DNA from: HdN1 sp964473645
Lineage (GTDB): Bacteria; Pseudomonadota; Gammaproteobacteria; Pseudomonadales; Ketobacteraceae
DNA: 64,000 nt
NCBI GenBank assembly: GCA_964473645.1
Contig: CAYYPW010000002.1
Location: forward strand, 372,001 to 436,000
Direction: 5' to 3'
The position numbers and the translations under genes were made by a program. Below, in pieces: positions 37,433-46,428 of this stretch. Positions within the stretch are counted from its first letter, which is position 1; each line of letters begins with the position of its first letter. A model generated the notes under the pieces. That model had not been told where the DNA came from, did not search any database, and saw only the letters and a program-made list of their open reading frames with translations.

Positions 37433-39262
37433 ATGGGCACCCAATACGAAGCCAAACAAGTCGACTTCAACGACATCGCACAAGGCATCATCCAAACCCT
37501 CCCCGAACTCAAAACCATCACCAACGGCTTCCTCAACCTCGCCCGCATCGACCCCATCGGCCGCTTCACCATCGGCAAAGTCATCGAATACTGGGCCAAA
37601 CAAACACCCCACCAAACTGCCATCAAATTCGACGGCCAACAATGGACCTACGCCGAATTCAACGCCTGGGCCAACCGCATCGCCGCCTCCTTCCAAGCCC
37701 AAGGCATCGGCAAAGGCGACGTCGTCGCCATCCTCCTCGAAAATAGTCCTGAAGTCCTCGCCTGCGTAACCGCCATCGCCAAACTCGGCGCCATCGCCGC
37801 CATGCTCAACCACAACCAGCGCGGCGAAGTCCTCGAACACAGCTTCAACCTTGTGTCCCCCAAGCTCATCATTACCTCAGCCGAGTGCCACGACAAACTC
37901 GCCTCCACCGCCTTCACCCCTACCCAGCGTAGCGACCTCACCTTCATGTGGGTAAGCGCCGACAAACACGCAGCGTATCCTGAGGGTTTTATCGATCTTC
38001 AACACGACAGCGAAGGCCGCAGCGAAAAAAATCCTGCCTCCACCCGCAAAGTCAAACCCCACCAACCCTGCTACTACATCTTCACCTCAGGCACCACCGG
38101 CTTGCCCAAAGCCTCCATAATGACGCATTACCGCTGGGGCGCCATCTTGGCAGGCGTAGGCATTTTATCGATGCGAATTCGTGCCGACGATGTCTTTTAT
38201 TGCTGCTTGCCGTTCTACCACAATAACGCCCTGACTGTGTCCTGGGGCATCGTATTATCCGCAGGTGCCACGCTCGCCATTGATAAAAAATTCAGTGCCA
38301 GCCGCTTCTGGCAACGCGTGAACTATTATCAAGCCACCGCATTTTGCTATATCGGCGAACTGCTTCGGTATCTGCTGAATCAACCCGCCAACCCAAACGA
38401 CAAACAACACAGCATCCGCATGATCGTCGGCAACGGATTACGCCCCGAAATCTGGGCGGATTTTCAAGAACGTTTTGGCATCCCACGTATTTCGGAATTT
38501 TACGGGGCCAGCGAAGCCAATATAGGTTTCATCAATTTGTTCGGCGTAGCCCAAACCGCCGGCTTCACGCCGTTACCTTACGCCATCATTAAATTTGACA
38601 CCGACATCGACGAACCCATTCGCAACGACAAAGGCTTTATGGAACGCGTCGGCAGCGGTGAAACCGGTCTGTTGATCAGCGAAGTCAGCAAAGCTCGCCC
38701 GTTCGACGGCTATACCGACAAGGCAGCCAGCGAACGCAAACTACTGCGCAACGTGTTCAAGAAAGACGACTGCTGGTTCAACTCAGGTGACCTGGTACGA
38801 GACCAAGGGTGGCACCACATCCAGTTCGTTGACCGTGTCGGCGACACCTACCGCTGGAAAGGCGAAAACATCGCCGCCTCCGAAGTCGAAAGCGTCATCG
38901 CCAGCCTTGACACCATCGACCATGCCGTTGCCTATGGTGTCGCCGTTCCCGGTGCTGATGGCCGTGCGGGTATGGCAGCAATAACGGTCAAGCCAGGCTG
39001 CGAATTCGACGGAAAAGCCCTTGCACAACAGATGTTCGAACGCCTGCCTGCCTACGCCATTCCCTTGTTTTTACGCCTGCGCGAAGAACAAGAAACCACC
39101 GGCACCTTCAAATATCGCAAGGTCGAACTCAAAGCCAGCGGCTTCAACCCGGCATTAGCGGCTGACCCCCTCTACTACCTGAAAAACAAAGCCAGTGGTT
39201 ACCAACCGCTCACCCAGGACGTGTTCGAGCAAATCCACGCCGGCCAAAAACTCTACGCCTAG
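37433..39262 (+). CDS. Long-chain acyl-CoA synthetase (AMP-forming, FATP/FadD-like)
   Basis: 609 residues from the ATG at 37433; the upstream extension runs through the palindromic repeat and is not real. AMP-binding motif Y-I-F-T-S-G-T-T-G-L-P-K is near residue 218, followed by E-F-Y-G-A-S-E-A-N and the hinge Y-R-W-K-G-E-N-I-A-A-S-E-V. The latter resembles the FATP-like very-long-chain synthetases. It activates fatty acids to acyl-CoA. Codons are strongly C-ending up to about residue 229, then normal. Confidence 0.92.
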   Translation: MGTQYEAKQVDFNDIAQGIIQTLPELKTITNGFLNLARIDPIGRFTIGKVIEYWAKQTPHQTAIKFDGQQWTYAEFNAWANRIAASFQAQGIGKGDVVAILLENSPEVLACVTAIAKLGAIAAMLNHNQRGEVLEHSFNLVSPKLIITSAECHDKLASTAFTPTQRSDLTFMWVSADKHAAYPEGFIDLQHDSEGRSEKNPASTRKVKPHQPCYYIFTSGTTGLPKASIMTHYRWGAILAGVGILSMRIRADDVFYCCLPFYHNNALTVSWGIVLSAGATLAIDKKFSASRFWQRVNYYQATAFCYIGELLRYLLNQPANPNDKQHSIRMIVGNGLRPEIWADFQERFGIPRISEFYGASEANIGFINLFGVAQTAGFTPLPYAIIKFDTDIDEPIRNDKGFMERVGSGETGLLISEVSKARPFDGYTDKAASERKLLRNVFKKDDCWFNSGDLVRDQGWHHIQFVDRVGDTYRWKGENIAASEVESVIASLDTIDHAVAYGVAVPGADGRAGMAAITVKPGCEFDGKALAQQMFERLPAYAIPLFLRLREEQETTGTFKYRKVELKASGFNPALAADPLYYLKNKASGYQPLTQDVFEQIHAGQKLYA

Positions 39263-39290
39263 GGCATCCTGCCCTGAAAAGCGCTCTTGA

Positions 39291-39339
39291 TTGTTCACTA
39301 CTGTACATATAGTATGTATAGACACCAGCAGTGTACAGT
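39291..39339 (+). promoter_or_regulatory. Promoter and operator of the toxin-antitoxin operon
   Basis: ACTGTACA (39300-39307) and TGTACAGT (39332-39339) form a perfect inverted repeat around a promoter-like region (TTGTTC at 39291, TATGTA at 39313, spacer 16). It lies just before the antitoxin start, as expected for autorepression. Confidence 0.5.
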
Positions 39340-39352
39340 CAAGGACCACCCT

Positions 39353-39754
39353 ATGACACCCATCCAGCCAAAAACCCACGTCGCTGAAGGCGAACGCGGT
39401 CGCATAGCGGCCAAGCTATTTCTGGGAATCACTAAAGAATGGGGCCTCACCGACACCCAGCGCCAGGTACTGGCCGGTGCCAGTTCGCGCACGACCATCG
39501 ATACCTGGAAAAAACGTGTTCTCAATAACGAACCACTCAATCTGCATAAAGATACGCTGGAGCGCTTGTCCTACATCGCAGGTATCTACAAGGCTCTGCA
39601 AATTCTGTTGCCAACGCGCGAGCAATGGGCAGCTTGGGTGAAAAGACCTAACCGGGATCTCGGCGGCCAGTCAGCGCTTGATCGGATGCTGGCAGGCCGG
39701 GTGATGGATTTGGCCTACGTTCGTCACTATCTCGATGCGCAACGGGGGTGGTAG
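39353..39754 (+). CDS. Xre/DUF2384-type antitoxin
   Basis: 133 residues from the ATG at 39353, with AAGGA upstream. It has an N-terminal helical DNA-binding part (W-G-L-T-D-T-Q-R-Q-V-L-A-G-A-S-S-R-T-T-I) and a C-terminal DUF2384 (MbcA/ParS/Xre) part ending with L-D-R-M-L-A-G-R-V-M-D-L-A-Y-V-R-H-Y-L-D. It overlaps the RES toxin gene, the typical arrangement. It should neutralise the toxin and repress its own promoter. Confidence 0.88.
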   Translation: MTPIQPKTHVAEGERGRIAAKLFLGITKEWGLTDTQRQVLAGASSRTTIDTWKKRVLNNEPLNLHKDTLERLSYIAGIYKALQILLPTREQWAAWVKRPNRDLGGQSALDRMLAGRVMDLAYVRHYLDAQRGW

Positions 39755-40436
39755 CACTGTGGATGCTCCTTTCAACACCACGCCGCCCACCCAACTTGCC
39801 GCCAGTCATCGCATGGTGCCCAGCAAGTTTCCACCGATTGTTTTGTTCGAACATCTGCTCGATCCCGATGAACTCGACATCGCCTATGAACTTGAAAGCC
39901 TGACCAATTCGCGTTTACGAGACGAAGCGGGTGATATCTCACTGGTGCCACGCGAAGATCGTCTGGTCGGCCCGGGCAGCTCGCCGATCATGGCCGCCTT
40001 TACACATATTGGTTTTCCAAGCCGGTTTACAGATGGCGGGTTCGGCGTTTACTACGCGGGCCTTTCTATTGAGACGGCCATTCGTGAAACGGTCTACCAT
40101 CGCGAACGTTTTTTATCTTCGACGCAAGAGCCCGCTTGTCAGGTGGTTATGCGTCAATACATTAGCCAGGTACAACAACCCCTTGTGGATATTCGCCAAG
40201 ACACTCGCCTGCATGATCCCGATAACTATTCGCTTCCGCAGCAATTTGCGCGACAGCAGCGGCAACTGCAACAGTGGGGATTGCATTACAAGTCGGTAAG
40301 ACACACAGAAGGGGAATGTATAGCGGTTTTTCGACCTATTGCACTATCGCCCGTGCTGCAGGGAAGCCACTATGCCTACTATTGGGATGGAAAGCACATC
40401 GGAAACAACGTGATACGCATGGAAGTCGCATTTTGA
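39735..40436 (+). CDS. RES-domain toxin (NAD+-degrading type)
   Basis: 233 residues. A start at the ATG at 39735 overlaps the antitoxin by 20 bases; a GTG at 39759 is the alternative. RES domain elements: F-T-H-I-G-F-P-S-R-F-T, G-F-G-V-Y-Y-A-G-L-S-I-E-T-A-I-R-E-T-V, then H-R-E-R-F and the late A-V-F-R-P. RES toxins of Xre-RES pairs deplete NAD+. The DUF2384 antitoxin next door supports the call. Confidence 0.9.
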   Translation: MRNGGGSTVDAPFNTTPPTQLAASHRMVPSKFPPIVLFEHLLDPDELDIAYELESLTNSRLRDEAGDISLVPREDRLVGPGSSPIMAAFTHIGFPSRFTDGGFGVYYAGLSIETAIRETVYHRERFLSSTQEPACQVVMRQYISQVQQPLVDIRQDTRLHDPDNYSLPQQFARQQRQLQQWGLHYKSVRHTEGECIAVFRPIALSPVLQGSHYAYYWDGKHIGNNVIRMEVAF

Positions 40437-40683
40437 AACATTCCCATCACAATTTTAAATGAAAATACCCCTGTTTTTGATAGAATCCAAAATTGATTTC
40501 ATGCATCATTAATCGCAGTTGCAATAACGTGATCCACTTTGCAACAGGTGATCGCACTTGCAAGAAGGCGCCCTAAGTGCCAAGTCTTGTAAATTATTGG
40601 CTTATCACCTGCAAGTGAATTCGCCAGCCCTGTGACCTGTTCCGTTGGCAACAGCAGTTCTGCCATCGAAGGCCTTTTTATCC

Positions 40684-42021
40684 ATGCGTCACGTTGCATA
40701 CCAGCCCAAACGGCATATTTCCATTGTAGAATCCGCTCGCGGATTCGCGGCGCTTTATGTGGTTTTGACGCATATCGTTGAAATGCTGTATCTCCCTACA
40801 CTTTACCCCGCCGATTCGTTCATCACGATTGCCATTGATCTCGTCATGATTTATGGGGATCAAGCGGTACTCCTGTTTTTTGTGCTTTCTGGCTTTAGCA
40901 TTCATTATGCAAGCGCAGATCGTGACCTGAGTCAAAAACGTGGTCTCATAAGCTACTACTATCTTCGCTGGCGGCGCATTTACCCGATTTTTCTCATCGC
41001 ACTATTAATGGGATACAGTGCCGACATTTTAGGCTACTGCCTGTTTACACAGGATCATGCCGAATACCTCAAGGATTTCGACCTTACCCGTATTCTCTAT
41101 ACCCTGGGCTTTCTAACAGATCGGCACTATATGCCTGGCATTATAACGCCTGTTCCACATGGCAATGCGCCGCTGTGGTCCCTTTCCTATGAAGTGTTTT
41201 ATTACCTGGTCTATCCCGCCTACTGGTATATAAACAAGCGCTGGGGCTTCATAAACGCTGTCGGGGCCGGGTTGCTTGTCAGCCTGAGCGCATTTGCACT
41301 TGGAAAAGCTTTTGGCCACCATCATTTGTTTAATGTGCTTAACCACTACATATTGTGGTGCTTGGGTGCTGTGCTCGCAGAAATGCACAGAGGCCAGATT
41401 CAATTTCGCCTGCCCATGGTGTTACACGCCCCTATCATCTACGTACTTCTGCAATCTGCATGGGTGCTAGAAAACGCCACCTATACGGTGGGCGCCATTT
41501 TCGACATGACATGGGGTTTGTTCTTCTTTTTTGTGATGCTACTCTTTTTGCGACAGGACAAAATTGAAGACCTGAGCATTCAACATCGAATTTATGCTGT
41601 CATTATCGCAACAATCGGATATTTCACCATCATAGAAGGCGTGCGAGCACTCAACTTTGTTCCTAACTTGCTGCTATTTTATTGCCATATCACCCTTACG
41701 CTCATGGGGTTCATTATTGGCCTCTCTGTCCCCAGGCTCAACATCGCCAACATCAGTAAGCAGCTGCTAAAGCCGCTTTATGACTATGGCAAAAGTTCCT
41801 ATGGCATCTACGTGTTGCATTACCCCATCCTTCTGGTAGCGTTTGGCATGTTGTACCAATACGGCCTGCCACCCTACCTCGGTATTCTGTGCGTTCCGCT
41901 CATTTTATATCTTGGCCATCTGGTAGAACTGAAATTTCAACCTTTGGCCGTGAAACACCTCGATGCCCAAGCAAGAAAAATTGGTCTCATCAGTTCTCGC
42001 AAACAGGCGGCTACCGCCTGA
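40684..42021 (+). CDS. Membrane acyltransferase of the Acyltransferase-3 (OafA) family
   Basis: 445 residues from the ATG at 40684; the frame extends to a TTG at 40645. About ten hydrophobic segments. The family start is visible: E-S-A-R-G-F-A-A-L-Y-V-V-L-T-H, with the usual R-G and H residues in the first helix, and Y-Y-Y-L-R-W-R-R-I-Y-P. Such enzymes acetylate sugars of lipopolysaccharide or exopolysaccharide at the inner membrane. No polysaccharide genes are nearby, so the target is unknown. Confidence 0.88.
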   Translation: MRHVAYQPKRHISIVESARGFAALYVVLTHIVEMLYLPTLYPADSFITIAIDLVMIYGDQAVLLFFVLSGFSIHYASADRDLSQKRGLISYYYLRWRRIYPIFLIALLMGYSADILGYCLFTQDHAEYLKDFDLTRILYTLGFLTDRHYMPGIITPVPHGNAPLWSLSYEVFYYLVYPAYWYINKRWGFINAVGAGLLVSLSAFALGKAFGHHHLFNVLNHYILWCLGAVLAEMHRGQIQFRLPMVLHAPIIYVLLQSAWVLENATYTVGAIFDMTWGLFFFFVMLLFLRQDKIEDLSIQHRIYAVIIATIGYFTIIEGVRALNFVPNLLLFYCHITLTLMGFIIGLSVPRLNIANISKQLLKPLYDYGKSSYGIYVLHYPILLVAFGMLYQYGLPPYLGILCVPLILYLGHLVELKFQPLAVKHLDAQARKIGLISSRKQAATA

Positions 42022-42186
42022 CAAAGCAAATAGTTCCCGCCAACCATAGCCACTGTGGAATTGGTCTCTGCATAGAGGGTGCGTTTTCTAAAGACCGCTA
42101 ATGGCAATAGTTGCTATTGAGATTACTGTCACCCGGATACTCAAAACGATACAATGCCTGCCAACCTGTAAAAGTCCGGATTTCGC

Positions 42187-43563
42187 ATGCCTTCCAACCA
42201 CTTTGCCTCTCTCCTGTTGCCACCCCATCTCGTCGAAAACCTGCAAGGCTTGGGGTACAGCCAAATGACGCCGATCCAGGCACAGGCGCTACCGCCCATT
42301 CTGGATGGTAGCGACGTCATCGCCCAGTCCAAAACCGGTAGCGGCAAGACGGCGGCATTTGGCATTGGCGTGCTGACCAGCCTTAATCCACGATTTTTTG
42401 GCACACAAGCACTGGTGCTCTGCCCCACTCGTGAACTCGCCGATCAGGTTGCCAAAGAATTGCGCCGCCTTGCACGCAGCCAGCAGAACATCAAGATACT
42501 GACCCTCTGCGGCGGCACCGCCATCGGGCCGCAGTTTGCGTCGCTGGAACACGGCGCTCATATCATTGTGGGCACCCCTGGCCGGGTCACCAAACACCTC
42601 GACAAAGGTTCGCTCGACCTGCAGGGACTAAAAATGCTGGTGCTCGACGAGGCTGATCGCATGCTCGACATGGGATTCCATGATCAAATCGTTGAGATTG
42701 CGCGTTTTATTCCTAAGCGACGTCAGACCTTATTGTTTTCCGCCACCTATACGCCAGCCATACGCGATCTGAGTCGCAATTTTCAAATCAATCCTGTCGA
42801 AATCACCGTTGAGTCGGTACATGCGGATACCGAGATCGAGCAGTATTTTTATGAGGTCGATCACAAGCAACGTGGGCGTGCACTCAGTGCGTTATTACGT
42901 CATTTCAGACCAGAATCTGCTGTATTGTTCTGCAACACCAAACAGCTTTGCGATGATGTCGCTGATGCACTTGGTGCTCAGGGCTTCTATGCCCAAACCC
43001 TACACGGCGACATGGAACAACGTGATCGGGATCTGGTGCTGCTGAAATTCTCAAACCGCAGCTGCCCTTATCTGGTGGCCACCGACGTTGCAGCGCGCGG
43101 ACTCGATATCAAGGATCTTGCCGCCGTCATCAACGTCGATGTCGCCTTTGATCCCGAAGTACATATACATCGCATTGGGCGCACCGGACGCGCCGGCCAA
43201 AAGGGGCTGGCCCTCAGCCTGTGCGCGCCAGCCGAAGTCCAGCGTGCCAACGCCATTGAAGCGCTGCTCGGCCGCCCATTGCTCTGGCAGGATCTCCCCT
43301 TGGGTGATGACGGTGAAAAACCCGAAGCGCCACGCATGGTAACGCTCAATATCGGTGGCGGAAAACGCGACAAGCTGCGTCCCGGTGATATTCTCGGTGC
43401 ACTTACTGGCGATGCCGGGCTACCTGGCGCCAGCATCGGTAAAATCGATATCGGCGATCAGCAAACCTATGTCGCGGTGGAGCGCGCGATCGCACAAAAG
43501 GCTCTCAAACGTTTGGAAAGCGGAAAAATCAAAGGCCGCAGTTTCAGAGTACGGTTAGCTTAA
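42187..43563 (+). CDS. dbpA: DEAD-box RNA helicase DbpA
   Basis: 458 residues. Helicase motifs in order: Q-M-T-P-I-Q-A-Q, A-Q-S-K-T-G-S-G-K-T, P-T-R-E-L, T-P-G-R, D-E-A-D-R-M-L-D-M-G, F-S-A-T-Y, and H-R-I-G-R-T-G-R. The last ~75 residues are the DbpA RNA-binding domain (G-G-G-K-R-D-K-L-R-P-G-D-I-L-G-A-L), which targets 23S rRNA hairpin 92. It remodels the large ribosomal subunit. Confidence 0.96.
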   Translation: MPSNHFASLLLPPHLVENLQGLGYSQMTPIQAQALPPILDGSDVIAQSKTGSGKTAAFGIGVLTSLNPRFFGTQALVLCPTRELADQVAKELRRLARSQQNIKILTLCGGTAIGPQFASLEHGAHIIVGTPGRVTKHLDKGSLDLQGLKMLVLDEADRMLDMGFHDQIVEIARFIPKRRQTLLFSATYTPAIRDLSRNFQINPVEITVESVHADTEIEQYFYEVDHKQRGRALSALLRHFRPESAVLFCNTKQLCDDVADALGAQGFYAQTLHGDMEQRDRDLVLLKFSNRSCPYLVATDVAARGLDIKDLAAVINVDVAFDPEVHIHRIGRTGRAGQKGLALSLCAPAEVQRANAIEALLGRPLLWQDLPLGDDGEKPEAPRMVTLNIGGGKRDKLRPGDILGALTGDAGLPGASIGKIDIGDQQTYVAVERAIAQKALKRLESGKIKGRSFRVRLA

Positions 43564-43622
43564 TACAGCTTGCTGAATACGGATCGTCTAACTCGCATTG
43601 ACTCATCTACGGATTGACACGT

Positions 43623-45191
43623 ATGGACACTGAACCCTTGATCACAGTTGACTGGAAGTCGGCAGGTAAAGAATTCCTGCCGCTCTTCCCCTATTACTAT
43701 GCATCCATTGCCTGCTTGCACCAACCGGCTTATGAGCGCTTGGTCGATCATCTCGCCAACGAGCCTGTTGAAAGCTGTCTAGCGTCGTTGGCCTATTATT
43801 TATCATTTTTTCAGATTGACCTCTGGAATCTCGACAGCGGCGGCGATCAATATGATTTGATGCTAAGCGCCCAAGCGCAACGTGATGAAACCAGGCAACG
43901 AATGAATGAGTTTTGCGACGATGAGGACGATCTCAATGCACTGGAACTGGAACTAATTGCACCTGCACCCGACGCGCAAATTGATCAGATTCTCAGCGAA
44001 AACAAGCAGGCGAGCAGCAAGAAAAAGAAATCATCCAGCAAGATAGAGAAATCCGGCAAGAAAAAACCGACCGCCTTTCAATGGCTAGCAGACAGCTATG
44101 ACATGGGCGATTACATGCATGTATCACGTTACAATTATTTCGACGGATTCGTAGAACATTGGGATACCCCAGAAAACGACGAACCCGAATTCCCAATACT
44201 TTTTGATTTCAATCAATGGGTACCCGGCGAGATCAACCCACTCGAAAACGTCCCCGCGCTTGCCACGCAAACACTATCTCGCATGTCACTGCATCTCGCC
44301 TACAAAGACAACGAGATAATGGTCTGGAAACAAGTCACGCGAACAGTGGAGCATCGCGACTATTTCACCTTTAAGCTGCAACGCGGCAATGATTGGCATC
44401 ATTGGGGGGATGCCACAGCAGAATTGACCCACTATTTTCAACCCTCGATCGTTGTGGGCGAAAACGTCTACCATATCGAAGAAAACAGTTTATATAAAGT
44501 CAGCCAGCAACAAACCCGAAAGGTATTTGAATCCCCTTCACGACTGTACGCATGCAAGCTCGATGGCGGCAGAATTTTACTACTCCAAGAGGAAAGCCTG
44601 GAACTGTTTCTGCTCGACGATGTGACGGATATTGTTACCCCACTCAATGCGCGCTTTGAACAAGCCCCCTATGATCCAGAAGAATTGACGTATCTGGGTG
44701 ATGACAACGTCCTGGTTTTCTTTCGCGATATTGTTCCCCACCCGACGCGACCCGAATATTCTGAGTCGTTTATGCGGGCTGGCATTTTCAATATCAAAAG
44801 TCGCTCGATGAAATACGCGAAATTGGAAGGTATCGAGTCCCGTCATAAATTCAATGCCCGGTTTTTAAAAACCCAGCCCAACGATTACGTGATGCTGTGC
44901 AGTTTCGATGGCAATTTGAAAGTGAACAAAGGCCATGATGACTGGTGGATCTGGAATCAACAGACCAACGCCTTTGGCGTCAGTGCCCGCGTCTGGTTCT
45001 GGAACCAGACATCAAACGAGGTCATCAAGATTGACTCGCAAAAAATGCCGCGTTTGGAACCCGACGTCGTCTATTCAACGGGCCTGGGGCGCTATCTGTT
45101 TTTTGATGGCACCGAATGTGCCCTCATGGCCGATTTCGATCAGGTCGCTGACTATGCAGGGATCGAAAAGCTGAGCTGGGAAGACGCCTGA
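43623..45191 (+). CDS. Unrecognised 522-residue protein with acidic/lysine-rich linker
   Basis: I do not recognise this family. From the ATG at 43623 the N-terminal ~85 residues are helical and hydrophobic. Residues 85-160 are acidic, then lysine/serine-rich (K-K-K-K-S-S-S-K), suggesting a flexible linker. The rest, with repeated short strands and many W, Y and D residues, looks beta-rich, perhaps a propeller. There is no signal peptide or membrane segment. It lies alone after dbpA and ends with a hairpin overlapping its stop codon. No function is assigned. Confidence 0.7.
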   Translation: MDTEPLITVDWKSAGKEFLPLFPYYYASIACLHQPAYERLVDHLANEPVESCLASLAYYLSFFQIDLWNLDSGGDQYDLMLSAQAQRDETRQRMNEFCDDEDDLNALELELIAPAPDAQIDQILSENKQASSKKKKSSSKIEKSGKKKPTAFQWLADSYDMGDYMHVSRYNYFDGFVEHWDTPENDEPEFPILFDFNQWVPGEINPLENVPALATQTLSRMSLHLAYKDNEIMVWKQVTRTVEHRDYFTFKLQRGNDWHHWGDATAELTHYFQPSIVVGENVYHIEENSLYKVSQQQTRKVFESPSRLYACKLDGGRILLLQEESLELFLLDDVTDIVTPLNARFEQAPYDPEELTYLGDDNVLVFFRDIVPHPTRPEYSESFMRAGIFNIKSRSMKYAKLEGIESRHKFNARFLKTQPNDYVMLCSFDGNLKVNKGHDDWWIWNQQTNAFGVSARVWFWNQTSNEVIKIDSQKMPRLEPDVVYSTGLGRYLFFDGTECALMADFDQVADYAGIEKLSWEDA

Positions 45192-45199
45192 GCGTCTTC
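45180..45199. terminator. Perfect hairpin over the converging stop codons
   Basis: GAAGACGC pairs with GCGTCTTC around CTGA, which contains the stop codon of the plus-strand gene; the right arm reaches the stop of the minus-strand gene. There is no T run, so termination would be weak. Confidence 0.4.
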
Positions 45200-46074
45200 T
45201 ATATCAGCGGCAAATCGTTGCGCAAGCGGCGACGAAAATCCCACATCACCACATTGAACGGAAACTGTCTGACGACCCTCGGCAGCATGCTGTTGACACG
45301 TCCGATGGCACCGATAAAACGCCTGAACTTACGTTCTTGCGCCTCTGACCAGTCGAGGCGCATGACATCTCGTACACGCTGCGGTAAAAAGCCCGTCGTC
45401 ACAAAGCGTGGAAAAGGCCCCACCACCTTGCTTACCACTGGCCCCAAAAATGTGAGATCCACGATTTGCATCAGAAATGCTCGTACTTTTTCGTCTACAT
45501 GCAATTTATCCAAGCCTCTATCCCAATAGGCATTAAATGCATCGAGATCAGCTGGCCACATGCCGGGCCTTACCTGTAACGTCGTACCCAGTGGCGACGC
45601 AAGCGCATAAAATTCTTGTAAGGTCTTTTGATCTGAAATGCCATGAAACTTTGCATATGAATCAGCGAATCCATAGAACAAACAGGCGGCCACCCACATC
45701 TGCAATTCAGGATCGAGAGCGTTGTACTTCACTGAGGAGTCTTCAGAAGACCGTACTTGCGCATGTGCCCAGTTGACCGCCCGGCGATAAGCCAGCTTCT
45801 CCTCTGTCGTACCCAGCATTGCTACCGACAGATAGGTGAACGTGGTGCGAGCCCGTTTGAGCGGGCGACGCAGAATCGAGCCGCTTTCCACCTTGCTCTC
45901 GGCAACCCCATATCCTACGGGCAACAACGCCAGTTGCAGCACCACATTGGCCGGTCCGCCCAGTAGCCCAATGCCATCCATAACCCCCGGAAACCGCCTG
46001 TCCCATTCCTTGGCGTCCATTGGGGCCCCCCACTGGGTTTGAATGGTGGAGGCGGTCTGGTCTATAGAATTCAT
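45199..46074 (-). CDS. MpaB-type oxygenase family (DUF2236)
   Basis: 291 residues from the ATG at 46074, with GGAG seven bases upstream. The family block is seen in the middle: R-A-V-N-W-A-H-A-Q-V, then Y-N-A-L-D-P-E-L-Q-M-W-V-A-A-C-L, matching DUF2236, the fold of MpaB and of latex-clearing oxygenases that bind heme b. MpaB cleaves a terpenoid side chain; most bacterial members are uncharacterised. No clear signal peptide. The substrate is unknown. Confidence 0.85.
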   Translation of the reverse strand: MNSIDQTASTIQTQWGAPMDAKEWDRRFPGVMDGIGLLGGPANVVLQLALLPVGYGVAESKVESGSILRRPLKRARTTFTYLSVAMLGTTEEKLAYRRAVNWAHAQVRSSEDSSVKYNALDPELQMWVAACLFYGFADSYAKFHGISDQKTLQEFYALASPLGTTLQVRPGMWPADLDAFNAYWDRGLDKLHVDEKVRAFLMQIVDLTFLGPVVSKVVGPFPRFVTTGFLPQRVRDVMRLDWSEAQERKFRRFIGAIGRVNSMLPRVVRQFPFNVVMWDFRRRLRNDLPLI

Positions 46075-46428
46075 GGGCTTACTCCAATACGTGAAACACT
46101 GATACATATGAATATCATCGTTTCAATGCTGGCACATTGATCAATTTTATCAAGTTTGTGGACAAATTGGACACCCGACAACAGGCTTTGAAACAGATCC
46201 AGGCATACACCCTCAAGCCAAGACCAACACCCTTCATTTTGATAAACGGGAATTACACTGCAAATATTTTTTACAGCGCATCCGCAATACGTAATTCACT
46301 GCGACTTTGGATGCAGACACATTAATAATTTCTCGCCCGAAAAAGTAACGTTCATTTTTTGTAAAAGCGTATGACACTGAGGCTGTACCCAGTTCGTTTA
46401 AATATATTCCATGACTGAGGAACGCCCG
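46075..46428. other. 354-bp divergent intergenic region
   Basis: The region separates the MpaB-type gene and the unrecognised gene to the right. It is A/T-richer than the surroundings toward the right end and holds a short TTGATCAA-TTTTATCAA motif at about 46137-46153. No gene or strong promoter can be named. Confidence 0.35.

Noticed and set aside
40437..40683. CACTTGCA / TGCAAGTG and AGGTGAT / ATCACCT motif pairs before the membrane acyltransferase gene
   Set aside because: The pairs are not in nested order and cannot form one hairpin; they do not resemble an integron attachment site clearly enough.
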